Shown: one piece after another, positions 5,818 to 12,667 of the stretch
Layout of the letters: the number at the start of each line of letters is the position of its first letter
How positions within the stretch are numbered: position 1 is the stretch's first letter
From: CAJQQK01 sp051010015
Lineage (GTDB): Bacteria; Pseudomonadota; Alphaproteobacteria; Rhizobiales; Hyphomicrobiaceae
DNA length: 13,776 nucleotides
Assembly: GCA_051010015.1 (NCBI GenBank)
Contig: JBPCVZ010000020.1
Location: 1 to 13,776, forward strand
Reading direction: 5' to 3'
Notes under the pieces: model-generated
The model's input: only the letters and a program-made list of their open reading frames with translations
Told to the model about the DNA's origin: nothing
Databases searched by the model: none
Position numbers and translations under genes: made by a program

Positions 5818-5832
5818 TTAAGGAAGCGTTAA
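5818..5832 (+). promoter_or_regulatory. CtrA-type binding site TTAA-N7-TTAA
   Basis: TTAAGGAAGCGTTAA is an exact match to the full CtrA consensus TTAA-N7-TTAA. It lies 51 bp before the start of the peptidoglycan-binding protein and 85 bp before the divergent DUF5330 start. TTAA is very rare in this window, and two of the copies I saw are in this one site. CtrA is the master cell-cycle response regulator of alphaproteobacteria; binding here is inferred from the motif only. Confidence 0.6.
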
Positions 5833-5882
5833 GCGCATCCGGTCAAGATGCCGTCAACCGACACCTGGACGATGAGCGCGCC

Positions 5883-6530
5883 ATGACACCCACGATACTA
5901 AGATCGGTTCTAATCGTCGCGATGATGCTCGGAATCGGCGTCATCGCGAACATCTTCAGCAGCCAGCAGCAGCATGCGGCGCGCAGTGGGGCCGAGGTCG
6001 TCGCTGGTCAAACCGTTGCGACCAAGCGCACGATCGCGGGCACCAGGAATGATCAAAAAGCCAAGGCCCGGCGGCGGCTGAGCGCGGTGCGCCGTGAGCT
6101 GGAAAGCCGCGGCTATCTGACGACACCGGAGGCTGATCCGACCGGCGTTGACATCAAGGCCGCGATCCTTGCTTTCGAGTTCGACCACAACCTGCAACTG
6201 ACGGCGCTGCCGAGCGAAGCCGTGCTGAAGGCCCTGATCTTCACGCATACGGCGACGGGCGGTGCCCGGCGCGTGCGCCCGCAGACCGCCGCGGCCCGTG
6301 AACTGGTCGGCGAAGTGCAGCGCGCGTTGGCGCATCTCGGTTACGGACAGCCCAATATTACCGCAGAGCTCGACACCGCCACGCGCAAGGCGATCCGCAA
6401 GTTCGAGCGGGCACGGGGGCTGCAAGTGAGCGGTCGCGTGTCGGCGCCGCTGGTGGCGCGGCTCGGGCCGGCGTTCGACGCGACGCAGGTCGGTCACGTC
6501 GAAGAGGCGGGTGATCCCAACGCCGGCTAG
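5883..6530 (+). CDS. Membrane-anchored peptidoglycan-binding domain protein
   Basis: 215-aa protein with one N-terminal transmembrane helix (about residues 7-24: RSVLIVAMMLGIGVIANIF), a basic linker, and two peptidoglycan-binding-1-type repeats. Repeat 1 (about 66-118) reads LSAVRRELESRGYL...VDIKAAILAFEFDHNLQLTALPS. Repeat 2 (about 142-193) reads VGEVQRALAHLGYG...LDTATRKAIRKFERARGLQVSGRV. This is the usual PG_binding_1 pattern of helix, G-Y, D-x-x-T-x-x-A-I-x-x-F-x. It probably sits in the inner membrane with the domains in the periplasm, as a structural or regulatory cell-wall protein with no catalytic domain visible. ATG 5883 is preferred over longer in-frame starts because those would include the CtrA site and delay the membrane helix. 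DUF1491 follows on the same strand. Confidence 0.8.
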   Translation: MTPTILRSVLIVAMMLGIGVIANIFSSQQQHAARSGAEVVAGQTVATKRTIAGTRNDQKAKARRRLSAVRRELESRGYLTTPEADPTGVDIKAAILAFEFDHNLQLTALPSEAVLKALIFTHTATGGARRVRPQTAAARELVGEVQRALAHLGYGQPNITAELDTATRKAIRKFERARGLQVSGRVSAPLVARLGPAFDATQVGHVEEAGDPNAG

Positions 6531-6600
6531 CCGGCTAGCGTTTATCTTGATCGCCGATGCGGTAACGTGGCAGTCAGACAGGCTCCAACGGAGACGCCCC

Positions 6601-6948
6601 ATGCGCTTGAAGTCGCAGCTATGGATTCAGGCCTATATTCGCACGTGCGCGAACGCGCATTGTCCGGCTGTGGTCGTACGCCATGGCGACAACGATGCCG
6701 GTGCGCCGTTCATCAAGATCAATCATCTCGACGGCACCGCGAGCCTGTACGGCCCGGCGCCAGCCGGTTTCAGCGAAGTCGCCGATGACCAGCGGTTCGT
6801 GCCGCTCCTCACGGCACCGGATACCACCGAGGCGGCGGTCGATGACTACATTCGCCAGCAGCACACGTTCGACCCGGATCTTTGGCTGATCGAAGTCGAG
6901 GATGCAAAAAGGAGACACTTTCTCGAAGGATGGCTTACAGACGCATAG
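6601..6948 (+). CDS. DUF1491 family protein
   Basis: 115-aa cytoplasmic-looking protein that matches DUF1491 across its length: MRLKSQLWIQAYIRTCANAH near the N-terminus, VVRHGDNDAGAPFIKINHLD, then GTASLYGPAP, and the C-terminal FDPDLWLIEVEDAKRRHFLE. No signal peptide or transmembrane helix is visible. The start at 6601 is supported by GGAG about 8 nt upstream and by the conserved R-L-K-S...W-I-x-A-Y-x-R start of the family. The gene begins 70 nt after the peptidoglycan-binding gene and may be co-transcribed with it. No biochemical function is known for the family. Confidence 0.87.
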   Translation: MRLKSQLWIQAYIRTCANAHCPAVVVRHGDNDAGAPFIKINHLDGTASLYGPAPAGFSEVADDQRFVPLLTAPDTTEAAVDDYIRQQHTFDPDLWLIEVEDAKRRHFLEGWLTDA

Positions 6949-6962
6949 CAGGCGCAAGGTTT

Positions 6963-6977
6963 TTATCGTTTTGTTAA
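6963..6977. promoter_or_regulatory. Near-consensus CtrA-type site (one mismatch)
   Basis: TTATCGTTTTGTTAA differs from TTAA-N7-TTAA by one base in the first half site. It lies 14-28 nt after the DUF1491 stop and about 88 nt before the 71-aa gene. The surrounding 30 bp is distinctly AT-rich, as expected for a promoter. CtrA binding is only an inference. Confidence 0.35.
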
Positions 6978-7064
6978 GCAAATCGCATACTGATTGACGG
7001 AGCAAGCAGCGGACATGCGTTCGGCATAGACGCAGATCGACGAGCCATTCTGAGGGGGTGCGGC

Positions 7065-7280
7065 ATGGCAATGATTATCAGGCTGGAGCGAATGGCGGAT
7101 TCGACCCAGGACGTGGCGGAGGTTGACGGCAGTTGTCGTCAGGAGGACGCCGAGGTTATCCTGTTTCCCGGTATCCGGTACGAGCGCTGGTCCGACGCCA
7201 CGACAGCGTCTGCCGGTTCACCTGAGATCGATGGCAAGCGCGTGCCGGTGCGATCACGACGCGACTGGCTGGATATCTAG
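7065..7280 (+). CDS. Small conserved-looking hypothetical protein
   Basis: 71-aa acidic protein without a signal peptide or membrane helix. The middle EDAEVILFPGIRYERWSD and the terminal RRDWLDI are patterned like short conserved proteins seen in Hyphomicrobiales genomes (an I-L-F-x-G-x-R-Y-E-R core), but I cannot name a family. A strong Shine-Dalgarno, GAGGGGG (7052-7058), lies about 6 nt before the ATG, which is the best evidence that it is translated; an in-frame ATG two codons later is the alternative start. It stops 8 nt before the end of the convergent DUF1254 gene. Function is unknown. Confidence 0.68.
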   Translation: MAMIIRLERMADSTQDVAEVDGSCRQEDAEVILFPGIRYERWSDATTASAGSPEIDGKRVPVRSRRDWLDI

Positions 7281-7288
7281 ATTATACT

Positions 7289-7888
7289 CTACTTCTGAAG
7301 CCGAGCCAGGGCGTTCTGTGGCGCACAGCGAAACTCGGCACGCTGCTCATCGACCATGCGCCGGTAGGCGAGGCCTTTGATCGGGGCCTTGAGGATCACC
7401 AAGCCGCGGACGCCGGGCAGCTTGATGACCGGAATGCTCGCTTTCGACTTTGAAACCTCCGTCGTGCCGTGGGCAAAAACGTTGCCGGGCGGTTCAAGCA
7501 CGAGATTGATGTCGATCACGCGCCGGGTATTGCCGGGCACAAAATAGAAATTCTCACCCTTGGGCGTGTGCAGCGACAGGCTCCAGCCGACATCGGGCAA
7601 CTTGGCGCTGACGCGGATGCGCGACGTCGACGCGTCATAGCGGCAGTAGGCGTAGAGCGCGTCCGCATTGTAGAAGGGCAGCGGCTGCGTTTTTGCCGTG
7701 ATCGGTCCGCTGAAGGCGACCTGGTTGACGGGCAACTCGCTCGTGAGCGCCTTGTAGGAGGATGACTCGCCGATCTCGGCGGCCGACAGCGTCACCAGAA
7801 TATGGATGATGGCTGCTGCGATCACGGCCGACGTGAGCAGGCGCCACTGACTGAGAACGGCCAGTGCCCATGTCTTGAGCCGGTTCAT
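7289..7888 (-). CDS. DUF1254 family membrane-anchored protein
   Basis: 199-aa protein with one N-terminal transmembrane helix (about residues 16-36: LLTSAVIAAAIIHILVTLSA) and a periplasmic domain of about 150 residues. Core motifs are PFYNADALYAYCRYDASTSR, LPDVGWSLSLHTPKGENFYF, and the end LAYRRMVDEQRAEFRCAP. It matches the short DUF1254-type proteins that in Hyphomicrobiales pair with a DUF1214 protein. Its ATG overlaps the TGA of the DUF1214 gene (ATGA), so both are made together. It is the last gene of the PBP-DUF1214-DUF1254 operon. Enzymatic function is unknown. The location next to a peptidoglycan synthase suggests an envelope role (inference). Assignment to DUF1254 rests partly on the pairing. 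Confidence 0.72.
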   Translation of the reverse strand: MNRLKTWALAVLSQWRLLTSAVIAAAIIHILVTLSAAEIGESSSYKALTSELPVNQVAFSGPITAKTQPLPFYNADALYAYCRYDASTSRIRVSAKLPDVGWSLSLHTPKGENFYFVPGNTRRVIDINLVLEPPGNVFAHGTTEVSKSKASIPVIKLPGVRGLVILKAPIKGLAYRRMVDEQRAEFRCAPQNALARLQK

Positions 7889-8532
7889 CGACAGCCAATC
7901 CTTCGAATGGACGGCAGCGCCTTGCGGACCTGATCGGCCGGCACGCCGGCGTCACCGGTGCGGTTCTGAGATTCCAGCACCACGACGAGGCGACCGGCAC
8001 GCGAAGTCGGTACCCAATTGCCAGGCCGAGCCTCGCGGGCGAGGTCGATGCGGATCGTGCCATCCGCGTTCGGCACGATGTTGGCGGCATTGAAGCCGTG
8101 CCGGTTGGAGGCGTTGGGGACCAGGCGGCCGGCACCGTCGAAGACGTTGATGCTCCACCACGCGCTGGCCGGCGCCGGACCTTCGATTGCATAATGGCAG
8201 GCGGAATGCAGCCGCCGGCCACTGTCATCGAACGTCGCCTCGTAGCGCGACACGAAAGTTGAACTGAAGACGAGCATTGTGCGCTGGTCGTTGCGGATCA
8301 GGCTGTAGGGATCGGACTTGAGGCGTCCGCCCAGCGTCCACTTCACCCACGGGCCGATCCGCTCGGTGTTGAAGGCAGCACCCTGTTCGATTACGTACCA
8401 GCTTGTCAGCAGCCCTCCGAAGACGGCGATCGAGGCGAACGTGACGATCTTGACGATCAGGCCGAACGTTGACTGCAGCGTACGCTTGAGGCGGACGAAC
8501 TGGTCGGAAATCGTGATCGACGGGCTTGCCAT
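7885..8532 (-). CDS. DUF1214 domain-containing membrane-anchored protein
   Basis: 215-aa protein with a transmembrane helix at about residues 25-47 (FGLIVKIVTFASIAVFGGLL) and a periplasmic C-terminal DUF1214 domain. Typical features are the WWSINVFDGAGRLVPNASNR block, the GTIRIDLAREARPGNWVPTS block, and VVVLESQNR near the end. DUF1214 matches the C-terminal part of larger DUF1254/DUF1214 proteins; here the halves are separate adjacent genes. ATG 8532 lies 1 nt after the stop of the PBP gene, indicating coupled translation; an in-frame ATG 16 codons upstream inside the PBP gene is less likely. It overlaps the DUF1254 gene by four bases. Substrate or activity is unknown. Confidence 0.82.
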   Translation of the reverse strand: MASPSITISDQFVRLKRTLQSTFGLIVKIVTFASIAVFGGLLTSWYVIEQGAAFNTERIGPWVKWTLGGRLKSDPYSLIRNDQRTMLVFSSTFVSRYEATFDDSGRRLHSACHYAIEGPAPASAWWSINVFDGAGRLVPNASNRHGFNAANIVPNADGTIRIDLAREARPGNWVPTSRAGRLVVVLESQNRTGDAGVPADQVRKALPSIRRIGCR

Positions 8533-8533
8533 G

Positions 8534-10732
8534 TCAACGCTGCCCGATGGTTGCGAGCGGGTTGTCCTCAGTGACGGCATCCGGAACGCCGGCCGCCTTA
8601 CGCAATGATTTTGCCAGCTTCTGGAGAACCTGCAGCGTCGGTGGTGCGATCAACTTGGCCGTCTGGTCATCATCCCCGGGCTGGCCGAGCTCAGGGTTCT
8701 GGCGGCGCAACTCGGCGAGGCGCTGGCGCTCTTCGACCTGGCGCGGGTGGTCCGGTAGTCCCTCGAGGGTCGGGATGTCCAAGCTCTTGTGCGCGACCGC
8801 CATGTAGGATTGCCAGATCTGGGCCGGGATGCTGCCGCCGGTGAGGCCTTTGCCGCCGGGACGGTAGACGGAGCGAAAGTCGTCGCGCCCGACCCAGACG
8901 CCGGTCACCAGCTTGCCGGTATAGCCCATGAACCAGCCGTCGCGATAACTCGAACTCGTGCCGGTCTTGCCGGCGGCATGCGTGAACTCGAGCTGCGCCC
9001 GCTTGCCGGTGCCGGCCTGGACGACGCCGACGAGCATCTGGTTCATCTGCCGCACGGTCGACTTCGAGAGGATCCGCTCCGGCTCCGGCTCGTCGCGTTT
9101 GCGGCTGTAGATCAACTCGCCGCGCGCGTTGAACACTTCGAGCAGTGCATAAGGCTCGACCTGCATGCCGCCATTGGCAAAATGGGCATAGCCACCGACG
9201 TGGCTGAGCGGCGTGATGCCGGTGTCGCCGAGCGCCATCGAGCAGGACGCGCGCGGGCCCTTGATGCCGAGCCGGTTGACGAGTTTGACGACGCGCTTGC
9301 GCTTGACTCGGAGCGAGACGGCGACGGCGGTGGTGTTGAGCGATACGCGCAGCGCATCCGCCATCGTTACGCGGCGCCCGGAGCCGTAGCTGCCCGAGTA
9401 GTTCTTCGGGCTCCAGCGCCCGCATCTGACGCCACTGTCGCGCAGCACCGAGCGTGATGAGAGGCCGTCTTCGAGGGCCCTGGCGTAGACGTAGACCTTG
9501 AACGACGAACCGGGCTGGCGTTTGGCCGACGTGGCGCGGTTGAACTGGCTCTCGCCATAATCGAGGCCGCCGACGATCGCGCGCACCGCGCCATCGGTCT
9601 CCATGGACACCAGCGCCGAGGTCATCTGGCTCGAAACGCGTCGCGAGCGCCGGCTCGAGCGCGGAATATTGGCTTGCACGGCCTCGTCGGCGGCCTTCTG
9701 CAGGTCGAGGTCGATCGACGTGCGCGCCGTGAGAACCGAGTAGCGGCGATCCTTGATCTTGCGGCGAATCTCTTCGTAGGCGTAGTCGAGATACCAGTCG
9801 GGGCTGTCGGTCGAGCGCGTCTCGATCGGCGTCGCCGGTGAAAGGCGTGCGTTATAGACCTGGCCGGATGTATAGAACCCGGCCTCGACCAGGTTGGAGA
9901 GCACCTCGTTGGCGCGCGCGCGCGACGATGCCAGGTTGATATGCGGTGCGTATTTCGTCGGCGCCTTGAAGAGCCCGGCGAGCATCGCCGCCTCCGACAT
10001 CGTTATGTCGCGCACGGATTTGCCGAAATAGAATTGCGACGCCGCCTCGACGCCGAACGCACCGCCGCCCATGTAGGCGCGGTCGAGATAGAGCTTTAGG
10101 ATCTGCTCCTTGGTGAGGCGCGATTCGAGCCAGAATGACAGGAACACTTCCTTGATCTTGCGCGTGATCGAGCGTTCCGGTGACAGGAACAGGTTCTTGG
10201 CGAGCTGCTGGGTGAGCGTCGAGCCGCCCTGGACGACGGCGTTGGCACGGACGTTCTCGAACAGCGCGCGAATGGTGCCGAGGAAGTCGACCCCGAAGTG
10301 CTCGTAGAAACGGCGGTCTTCCGTTGCCAGCGCCGCCTTGATCATGACGTCGGGAATTTCGTCGAGAGGCACGGCGTTGTTGAGGTTGATGCCGCGCTTG
10401 CCGATGACATTGCCGTTGCGGTCCTGGAAGGTGACGGAGAACTCGTCGAGCGCGAGCCAGTTCTTACGGTCAATTTCCTCGAACGCGGGCAGCGCCAGGA
10501 GGTAGAGGACGACGAGGCCGCCGGCGCCAAGTGTCAGTCCTTCCGACGCGACCTCGTTGGCGATGCGCGGCCAGCCCTGCAGCTTGAAGCGTGCAAAGAA
10601 ACTCGAGGCAGCCATGTAGCTGCTCTTGATCCAGTGCCAGGTCTGCGAGAGGGTCGAATCGATCCACGCATCGAGGCCGAGCCAGTTGATCAGCCTGTCG
10701 CGCCCGCCCTGTCTGAAAAACCAATCGCTCAC
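8534..10732 (-). CDS. Class A (bifunctional) penicillin-binding protein
   Basis: 732-aa peptidoglycan synthase of the PBP1A type, anchored in the inner membrane with its enzymatic domains in the periplasm. A transmembrane helix lies at about residues 65-83. The glycosyltransferase family 51 domain spans about 115-290, with ATEDRRFYEHFGVDF (catalytic Glu138), GGSTLTQQLAKNLFL (169-183) and the ILKLYLDRAYMGGGAFGVEA region. The transpeptidase domain spans about 365-660, with SxxK at 409-412 (SSFK, nucleophile Ser409), SxN at 464-466 (SLN) and KTGT at 589-592. All catalytic motifs are intact. The start is GTG 10732 with an AAAGG upstream. Codons 1-64 form a cytoplasmic N-terminal extension rich in Trp and Phe. 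It leads the operon with the DUF1214 and DUF1254 genes and is divergent from the YcgN-like gene. Confidence 0.95.
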   Translation of the reverse strand: MSDWFFRQGGRDRLINWLGLDAWIDSTLSQTWHWIKSSYMAASSFFARFKLQGWPRIANEVASEGLTLGAGGLVVLYLLALPAFEEIDRKNWLALDEFSVTFQDRNGNVIGKRGINLNNAVPLDEIPDVMIKAALATEDRRFYEHFGVDFLGTIRALFENVRANAVVQGGSTLTQQLAKNLFLSPERSITRKIKEVFLSFWLESRLTKEQILKLYLDRAYMGGGAFGVEAASQFYFGKSVRDITMSEAAMLAGLFKAPTKYAPHINLASSRARANEVLSNLVEAGFYTSGQVYNARLSPATPIETRSTDSPDWYLDYAYEEIRRKIKDRRYSVLTARTSIDLDLQKAADEAVQANIPRSSRRSRRVSSQMTSALVSMETDGAVRAIVGGLDYGESQFNRATSAKRQPGSSFKVYVYARALEDGLSSRSVLRDSGVRCGRWSPKNYSGSYGSGRRVTMADALRVSLNTTAVAVSLRVKRKRVVKLVNRLGIKGPRASCSMALGDTGITPLSHVGGYAHFANGGMQVEPYALLEVFNARGELIYSRKRDEPEPERILSKSTVRQMNQMLVGVVQAGTGKRAQLEFTHAAGKTGTSSSYRDGWFMGYTGKLVTGVWVGRDDFRSVYRPGGKGLTGGSIPAQIWQSYMAVAHKSLDIPTLEGLPDHPRQVEERQRLAELRRQNPELGQPGDDDQTAKLIAPPTLQVLQKLAKSLRKAAGVPDAVTEDNPLATIGQR

Positions 10733-10842
10733 GGTTCACGCCTTTTGCGCATGCCCTGCGGCACTGCACGCGACCAGGGACCGCTGTCGGCGGCGTCCTG
10801 CCAGGTCAAGTCAGCCCCGTCTGTCCGTTGCCCGTCATCCAT

Positions 10843-10872
10843 TTGCCAGACCATCCAGTTGGATGGCATACC
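10843..10872 (+). promoter_or_regulatory. Candidate promoter with an operator-like palindrome for the YcgN-like gene
   Basis: TTGCCA (10843-10848, five of six -35 consensus bases) and CATACC (10867-10872, weak -10) are separated by 18 bp. The spacer holds CCATCCAGTTGGATGG (10851-10866), a dyad with 7-bp arms and a 2-nt centre. A dyad between -35 and -10 is a classic repressor position. It lies in the 185-nt divergent region between the PBP and YcgN-like genes. The promoter is a prediction from motifs only. Confidence 0.4.
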
Positions 10873-10917
10873 TGACCATCGTCGAAGAATCCGTCTTTAT
10901 CATGGATCGCGGCAGCA

Positions 10918-11421
10918 ATGCGAGTACGGATGCAAAACGGCAACAGCAGCGGCGACGTCACGGATGACAACGCCCCGGATGACGGTGGCAAACCCTATTG
11001 GCAGCGCAAGCGACTCGACGAGCTGACGCATCGCGAGTGGGAGCAGCTGTGTGACGGCTGCGGGCGCTGTTGCATGCTCAAGCTGGAAGACGAGGACACC
11101 GACGAAATCTATCTGACGCGGCTGTCGTGCAAGCTGCTCGATATCGGGCAATGCCGGTGTACCGACTACAACAACCGGCACAAGCGGGTGCCGGATTGCC
11201 TGTCGCTGACGCCGGAGATGGTGCAGGAGTTGAGCTGGCTGCCGGAGACCTGCGCCTATCGCCTGGTCAGCGAGGGCCGGGACCTCGCGTGGTGGCATCC
11301 GCTGGTGTCGGGCAGCGCCGAGACCGTCCACGCAGCGGGGATCTCCGTGCGCGACTGGGCAATGCCGGAAACGGCGGCGCGCGCCGAGGAACTTTATAAG
11401 TATCTCGTGATCGAGGAGTGA
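10918..11421 (+). CDS. ycgN: YcgN/YkgJ-family cysteine cluster protein (UPF0260-type)
   Basis: 167-aa protein with the YcgN cysteine pattern: CDGCGRCC at Cys45, 48, 51 and 52, then Cys71, Cys79, Cys81, Cys94 and Cys112. Conserved blocks include the RLSCKLLDIGQCRCTDYNNR region, VPDCLSLTPE, and the end LPETCAYRL...DLAWWHPLVSGS. The clustered cysteines suggest binding of zinc or an Fe-S cluster, but the biochemical role of the family is unknown. The first about 25 residues are a variable acidic leader. The start is uncertain: ATG 10918 or ATG 10930, neither with a strong Shine-Dalgarno. It is divergent from the PBP gene and followed 110 nt later by a transporter gene on the same strand. Confidence 0.88.
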   Translation: MRVRMQNGNSSGDVTDDNAPDDGGKPYWQRKRLDELTHREWEQLCDGCGRCCMLKLEDEDTDEIYLTRLSCKLLDIGQCRCTDYNNRHKRVPDCLSLTPEMVQELSWLPETCAYRLVSEGRDLAWWHPLVSGSAETVHAAGISVRDWAMPETAARAEELYKYLVIEE

Positions 11422-11426
11422 ACGGG

Positions 11427-11459
11427 CTGCGTGCGCGGACGGTTGCGCGGTGCACGCAG
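11427..11459 (+). terminator. Inverted repeat after the YcgN-like gene
   Basis: CTGCGTGC (11427-11434) pairs with GCACGCAG (11452-11459) across a 17-nt GC-rich loop, starting 6 nt after the stop codon. It lacks a T-run, so it would be a weak or Rho-assisted terminator at most. The position, just before the transporter gene, fits partial separation of two transcription units. Confidence 0.3.
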
Positions 11460-11531
11460 GGCTGCCCTGCGGCGGGCGCACTCGCGTTCGGCGCGCAAAG
11501 CGCATAAACGGGGTCGTCCCGGCACTGTGTG

Positions 11532-12503
11532 ATGCAAATGGTCCGGTCCGGTTTGGGCGCGGTTTGGAGGGCGGTTATTCTCAGGCTCAAGGCATTGTGG
11601 CAGGCGTTGCCGCCCGTGACACGCGGCATCATCCTGATGCTGGTCACGACGGTGATGTTCACCGCGATGCACGCCGCCATCCGCCACGTGACAAAGGAGC
11701 TGCCGCCACTGCAGGCGGCGTTTTTCCGCGCCGCGTTCGGGGCCCTGATCTTTCTGCCGACGATCTTTCGCAGCGGCTTCGGGTTTCTCCGGACAGAGCG
11801 AATCGGGCTGCATCTGCTGCGCGCCTTTCTCAACGCCGCGTCGATGTTCCTGTTCTTCACGGGCCTGGCCGTGACGGCGCTGGCCAAGGTGACGGCGTTG
11901 AGTTTTACGTCACCGCTGTTCATGGCGGTCCTCAGCGTCATCATTCTCGGCGAACGTATGCGGATCAGGCGCTGGACGGCGACGTTGCTCGGCTTCGTTG
12001 GCATGCTGGTGATCGTGCGCCCGGGTTTCATCGAGCTCGATACGGGTTCGATCCTGATCATCGCGTCATCCGCGATCTGGGCGGTGACGATGATCGTGAT
12101 CAAATTTCTGCTGCGCACCGATACCAGTTTGACGGTGACCGGCTACGCGTCGATTTTCGTCAGCTTGTTCGCGCTGCCACCGGCGCTCTATGTCTGGCAG
12201 GACCCGTCGCTCGATGCGTGGATGTGGATGCTGTTCATCGGGGTGCTCGGCGGCGCGGCACAGTTCCTGTTGGCCGAAGCGCTGCGCGAAGCCGACGCCG
12301 GTGCGATCATGCCGTTTGATTTCCTGAAGCTCGTGTGGGCCTCGCTGTTCGGCTTCTATCTGTTTGGCGAGATCCCGGACGCGTTCACTTGGATCGGTGC
12401 GCTGGTCATCTTTTCGAGCGGCAGCTACATCGCCTATCGCGAGAGTGTCGTGGCGCGCAAAGAGCGCCGGGCGGCAGCGGCAGAAGCGAAGCGCGACGCG
12501 TAG
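11532..12503 (+). CDS. EamA/DMT-family transporter
   Basis: 323-aa inner-membrane protein with about ten hydrophobic helices arranged as two EamA repeats. Repeat 1 is about residues 30-160, with PPLQAAFFRAAFGALIFLP and ALSFTSPLFMAVLSVIILGE followed by the VGMLVIVRPG end. Repeat 2 is about 175-305, with SAIWAVTMIVIKFLL, GAAQFLLAEALREADAGAIM and WASLFGFYLFGEIPDAFTWI. The P-x-x...LGE and FGE...G-A-x-x-I blocks are standard for drug/metabolite exporters. The substrate cannot be deduced. Start choice among GTG 11529, ATG 11532 and ATG 11538 is uncertain, with no clear Shine-Dalgarno. The cytoplasmic tail is Lys/Arg/Ala-rich. It is the last chromosomal housekeeping-type gene before the packaging module. 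Confidence 0.9.
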   Translation: MQMVRSGLGAVWRAVILRLKALWQALPPVTRGIILMLVTTVMFTAMHAAIRHVTKELPPLQAAFFRAAFGALIFLPTIFRSGFGFLRTERIGLHLLRAFLNAASMFLFFTGLAVTALAKVTALSFTSPLFMAVLSVIILGERMRIRRWTATLLGFVGMLVIVRPGFIELDTGSILIIASSAIWAVTMIVIKFLLRTDTSLTVTGYASIFVSLFALPPALYVWQDPSLDAWMWMLFIGVLGGAAQFLLAEALREADAGAIMPFDFLKLVWASLFGFYLFGEIPDAFTWIGALVIFSSGSYIAYRESVVARKERRAAAAEAKRDA

Positions 12504-12584
12504 CGCGACGTTTGCGGCAAAAACAAAGTTATCCCCGGGTGGTTGCTTCGTGCTAGAATCGACGGAGCAAGTAATATTGATGTC

Positions 12585-12625
12585 ATATAGTATTCAGAAG
12601 AATTAAGGTTTCAGAATATAGTATT
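12585..12625 (+). repeat. Pair of ATATAGTATT direct repeats, 31 bp apart
   Basis: ATATAGTATT occurs at 12585-12594 and again at 12616-12625. The 31-bp period is close to three helical turns, so both copies would face the same side of the DNA. TTCAGAA also occurs twice between them (12593-12599 and 12610-12616). The repeats end 5 bp before a TTGACA and lie in the most AT-rich part of the window. They could be activator or silencer binding sites upstream of the terminase module. Confidence 0.5.
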
Positions 12626-12630
12626 TTGTG

Positions 12631-12659
12631 TTGACAGCGTTGCGATCTTGAAGTAATGT
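12631..12659 (+). promoter_or_regulatory. Candidate sigma70-type promoter before the terminase genes
   Basis: TTGACA (12631-12636, perfect -35) is followed after 17 bp by TAATGT (12654-12659, three of six -10 bases). Transcription would start near 12666. The promoter lies between the AT-rich direct repeats and the terminator-like hairpin. The weak -10 would fit a promoter that needs an activator. This is a motif prediction only. Confidence 0.4.
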
Positions 12660-12667
12660 CTCTGTAT

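Noticed and set aside
8691..9457. Long alternative frames on both strands inside the PBP gene (minus 8691-9425 and plus 8789-9457)
   Set aside because: Both are His/Arg/Ala-rich shadows of the transpeptidase domain, whose SxN and KTGT motifs lie in the accepted frame.
10729..10752. Seven-codon reading frame MRKRREP ending over the GTG start of the PBP gene
   Set aside because: It could be a leader peptide overlapping the PBP start, but it has no Shine-Dalgarno of its own and such short frames are common by chance.
10298..11026. 242-codon open frame on the plus strand opposite the PBP N-terminus
   Set aside because: Antisense to the glycosyltransferase domain with intact motifs; no recognisable domain of its own.
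11267..12118. 283-codon open frame on the minus strand opposite the YcgN-like and transporter genes
   Set aside because: Composition is typical of an antisense shadow, and the opposite strand encodes clear EamA repeats and a YcgN cysteine cluster.
12529..12537. TTATCCCCG resembling a DnaA box
   Set aside because: It has two mismatches from TTATCCACA, is single, and has no nearby origin features; TTATCCTCG at 3772-3780 was rejected for the same reason.
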